Assembly: GCF_026802175.1 (NCBI RefSeq)
Contig: NZ_CP113797.1
Location: 4,193,026-4,257,025, forward strand
Reading direction: 5' to 3'
Source of the DNA: Thermocoleostomius sinensis A174
Lineage (GTDB): Bacteria > Cyanobacteriota > Cyanobacteriia > Elainellales > Elainellaceae
Length of the DNA: 64,000 nt
In this document: positions 62,208 through 64,000 of the stretch, one piece after another
Position numbering within the stretch: the first letter of the stretch is position 1
How the letters are laid out: every line of letters starts with the position of its first letter
Notes under the pieces: generated by a model
Told to the model about the DNA's origin: nothing
The model's database searches: none
What the model saw: only the letters and a program-made list of their open reading frames with translations
Translations under genes and position numbers: made by a program

Positions 62208-62783
62208 TTGATCGCCTAGATTCACGGCATCAATCAGCATCAATTGGCATCAATAGATATTGCGCTAGATATTGCATTAGTTCAAGATAGTTCAAGTTTA
62301 CTAACAACTTGAGCGATCGTGACCAATCTCACCCAATCTCTTCCGTGTTCTTTGCTAGAGTGAACAGAACAAAGGTTCGTTCTAATATTCAAGTTGAAGA
62401 CCTCGTTTAAAAACGTAGCTTGTGAGTCCCATTCTTTATTAGGCTGCATCGCATTCATTCCACCGCGTGCGGCTCCTCTCTTTACCAAGGGGAGGGTAGG
62501 AAGGGTCGGTATACTAGTCCACCGGATAGAGAATTGGTGTCACGATTAATTTTGTTTCACTAAGTTTTGTTTTGTTTTCTTGTTGCTTTGATACCTTCTG
62601 ATTGCAGTGCGGGAACGTTCATACACAACAGTTCGCTGTAAGCATGAAGCACCTATCACAATGGTTGCTCTACGATCGGTGTCTGCTGTTTAGCAGCCTA
62701 TCCATGTAAACTCTGTTCGTTGTAAACCCTGTTCGTTCCAAGCATGGTGAGTCAACTTCCTGTTTCTACGCTACTTGAGTCCT
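62208..62783 (+). other. intergenic region before the pentapeptide-repeat gene
   Basis: No gene is seen. It contains a CACCGCGTGCGGC...CTCCTCTC...AAGGGGAGGG dispersed repeat (62458-62505). CTCTGTTCGTTGTAA and CCTGTTCGTTCCAA (about 62710-62740) form a small direct repeat. Confidence 0.5.
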
Positions 62784-63806
62784 ATGGATGTTGATGAATT
62801 AATACAACAGTATGCGGCGGGTGAGCGCAATTTTGCTGGAGTGAATTTAGCCGGAGCCGACTTCACTGGCATCAATTTAAGCGGCGCAAACTTGACCGGA
62901 GCATTTTTGCCGTTTACCAGATTCGATCGCAGCATTTTAACGGAAACCTGTTTGAAGGGCGCGTTTTTATATGGCTCTAAGATGCAATACGTTAAACTGG
63001 GCGGTGCAGACTTAAGCCAGTGTGATTTCACCAAGGCTAACCTCACGGGGGCTAATTTGGTGAAAACCAACTTAACGGAGGCAAAGCTGACTGGCGCGGT
63101 TTTCCAGTCCGTGAACTTGCGGCAAGCTAGCCTCAAAAGCGTTAATTTCTGTGGTGCAAATTTAAGTCACATTAATCTCTATGCTGCCAATTTGGAAAGC
63201 GCTGATTTAAGTTGGGCAAATTTGTCGAACGCCAAACTCAGCGGGGCAAATCTACGTGGAGCCTGTTTGCTACATGTGAAGCTTTGTGGTGCATTCGTCA
63301 ATGGGGTCGATTTAAGCGGGGCAGAGCTTGATGGGGTTGATATGAGCCGAGCACGCCTCAACGGTGTGAATTTTAACCAGGCTAATTTAACTGCCACCAA
63401 TTTAACGCACGCCCAGCTAAAGCGCGCCTCGCTGATCCAAGCGAATTTGCGGGCTGCCAATTTAACCGGAGCCACCTTGGCAAAAGCAGATCTCAGTGAA
63501 GCCCATCTCAGCCGTAGCAATCTCACGTCGGCTAATTTGCATTACGCCAATCTCAGTGGGGCTAACCTCAATGGGGCTAACCTGACCGGAGCAAATGCAG
63601 AACACGCCAACTTACGAAGCGCCTATCTTTGGATGGCACAATTGCGCAACGCGAATCTAAACCACGCGAATTTACGGGGGGCACAACTGCAAGGCACAAC
63701 CCTAGACGGGGCTGACCTTCGCAACATTCTCTCTGATCCGACAACCCGGTTTCCCTCACCATTGCATACAATTGCAGAACAGTTTTCGTGGTTGCGTACA
63801 TCCTAA
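62784..63806 (+). CDS. pentapeptide-repeat protein
   Basis: A 340-residue protein composed almost wholly of A(D/N)LxX pentapeptide repeats (for example ANLTGANLVKTNLTEAKLTG), which fold as a right-handed quadrilateral beta helix. Only the first 25 residues (DVDELIQQYAAGERNF) and the last 30 depart from the pattern. Such proteins are abundant in cyanobacteria and mostly uncharacterised; a DNA mimic or scaffold role is known for a few relatives. ATG 62784 is preferred over the upstream TTG. No signal peptide, so cytoplasmic. Confidence 0.93.
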   Translation: MDVDELIQQYAAGERNFAGVNLAGADFTGINLSGANLTGAFLPFTRFDRSILTETCLKGAFLYGSKMQYVKLGGADLSQCDFTKANLTGANLVKTNLTEAKLTGAVFQSVNLRQASLKSVNFCGANLSHINLYAANLESADLSWANLSNAKLSGANLRGACLLHVKLCGAFVNGVDLSGAELDGVDMSRARLNGVNFNQANLTATNLTHAQLKRASLIQANLRAANLTGATLAKADLSEAHLSRSNLTSANLHYANLSGANLNGANLTGANAEHANLRSAYLWMAQLRNANLNHANLRGAQLQGTTLDGADLRNILSDPTTRFPSPLHTIAEQFSWLRTS

Positions 63807-63886
63807 GCTAGTGTTTCAAACCTAGTGACATCTCTTGATGATCCTTTAAAGTCTCCCTGACTTATGCCCCCCTATAGTCCCCTTGG

Positions 63887-64000
63887 CTAGGGGGGACGGC
63901 AACAGCCGGGGGCGTGACTGTTTTGCTGCTGCTTTACTAATGCCTGTAGTAATGCCTGTAGCCATTCAATCGTCTCCCCCAGTTCTTCTCGATCGCGTCC
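63887..64000 (-). CDS. possible 3' end of a gene entering from the right edge
   Basis: A minus-strand frame is open from the edge for 37 codons (REELGETIEWLQALLQALVK, then QQQNSHAPG) and stops at 63887-63889. The helical Leu-rich sequence looks protein-like, but the tail runs into a G/C-rich repeat. Low certainty. Confidence 0.35.
   Translation of the reverse strand, partial: GRDREELGETIEWLQALLQALVKQQQNSHAPGCCRPP

Overview
The window is cyanobacterial chromosome. It carries psbX, ycf66, pcyA (phycocyanobilin synthesis), a cyAbrB regulator, the cyanobacterial long form of sdhB, mycosporine (sunscreen) genes and many GCGATCGC (HIP1) octamers. I see no rRNA or tRNA gene. The species cannot be named from the sequence; a filamentous, non-model cyanobacterium is a reasonable guess.

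Layout. 0-9.4 kb: a cupin, pcyA-cobL (tetrapyrrole and B12), a CPBP protease, cyAbrB, sdhB and three glycosyltransferases, one of them behind a heptanucleotide tandem repeat. 9.5-10.4 kb: an IS5-type insertion sequence, present again base for base (as far as compared) in inverted orientation at 37.4-38.3 kb. 10.4-17.1 kb: yggT, psbX, ycf66, two tandem secreted HtrA-like proteases with PPC domains, and a cobalamin riboswitch ahead of a HupE-type (probable cobalt) transporter and a small membrane partner. 17.7-26.0 kb: a complete fatty-acid beta-oxidation cluster (acyl-CoA ligase-like, FadN-type, FadA, FadE-type), unexpected in a cyanobacterium. 26.7-30.2 kb: mysA-mysB-mysC.

31.9-41.4 kb has the structure of a chromosomal integron. 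Small unrelated genes all lie on the minus strand, several separated by attC-like inverted-repeat sites, and a decayed integron integrase (intI) lies divergently on the plus strand at the head. Cassette contents include a GFA-like protein, a YaaW-like protein, a DUF6887/DUF6888-like pair, a YidD-like protein, an HNH endonuclease, Mrr and a DUF4041/T5orf172 protein; one IS copy is inserted in the array.

43.0-57.4 kb is a complete type I-D CRISPR-Cas locus: a divergent WYL regulator, cas3', an extra RAMA-like gene, cas10d with an internal cas11d start, csc2, csc1, cas6, cas4, cas1, cas2, then 24 repeats with 23 spacers and a terminator. Two features are unusual. A single CRISPR-repeat look-alike lies antisense in the gap between cas3' and the RAMA-like gene, enclosed by an 11-bp perfect inverted repeat. 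A two-hairpin RNA element, each copy followed by a small ORF, occurs on either side of the locus (41.6 and 57.5 kb).

58-64 kb returns to ordinary genes: a THI5/NMT1-like solute-binding protein, hemE, an SDR, a VOC protein and a pentapeptide-repeat protein.
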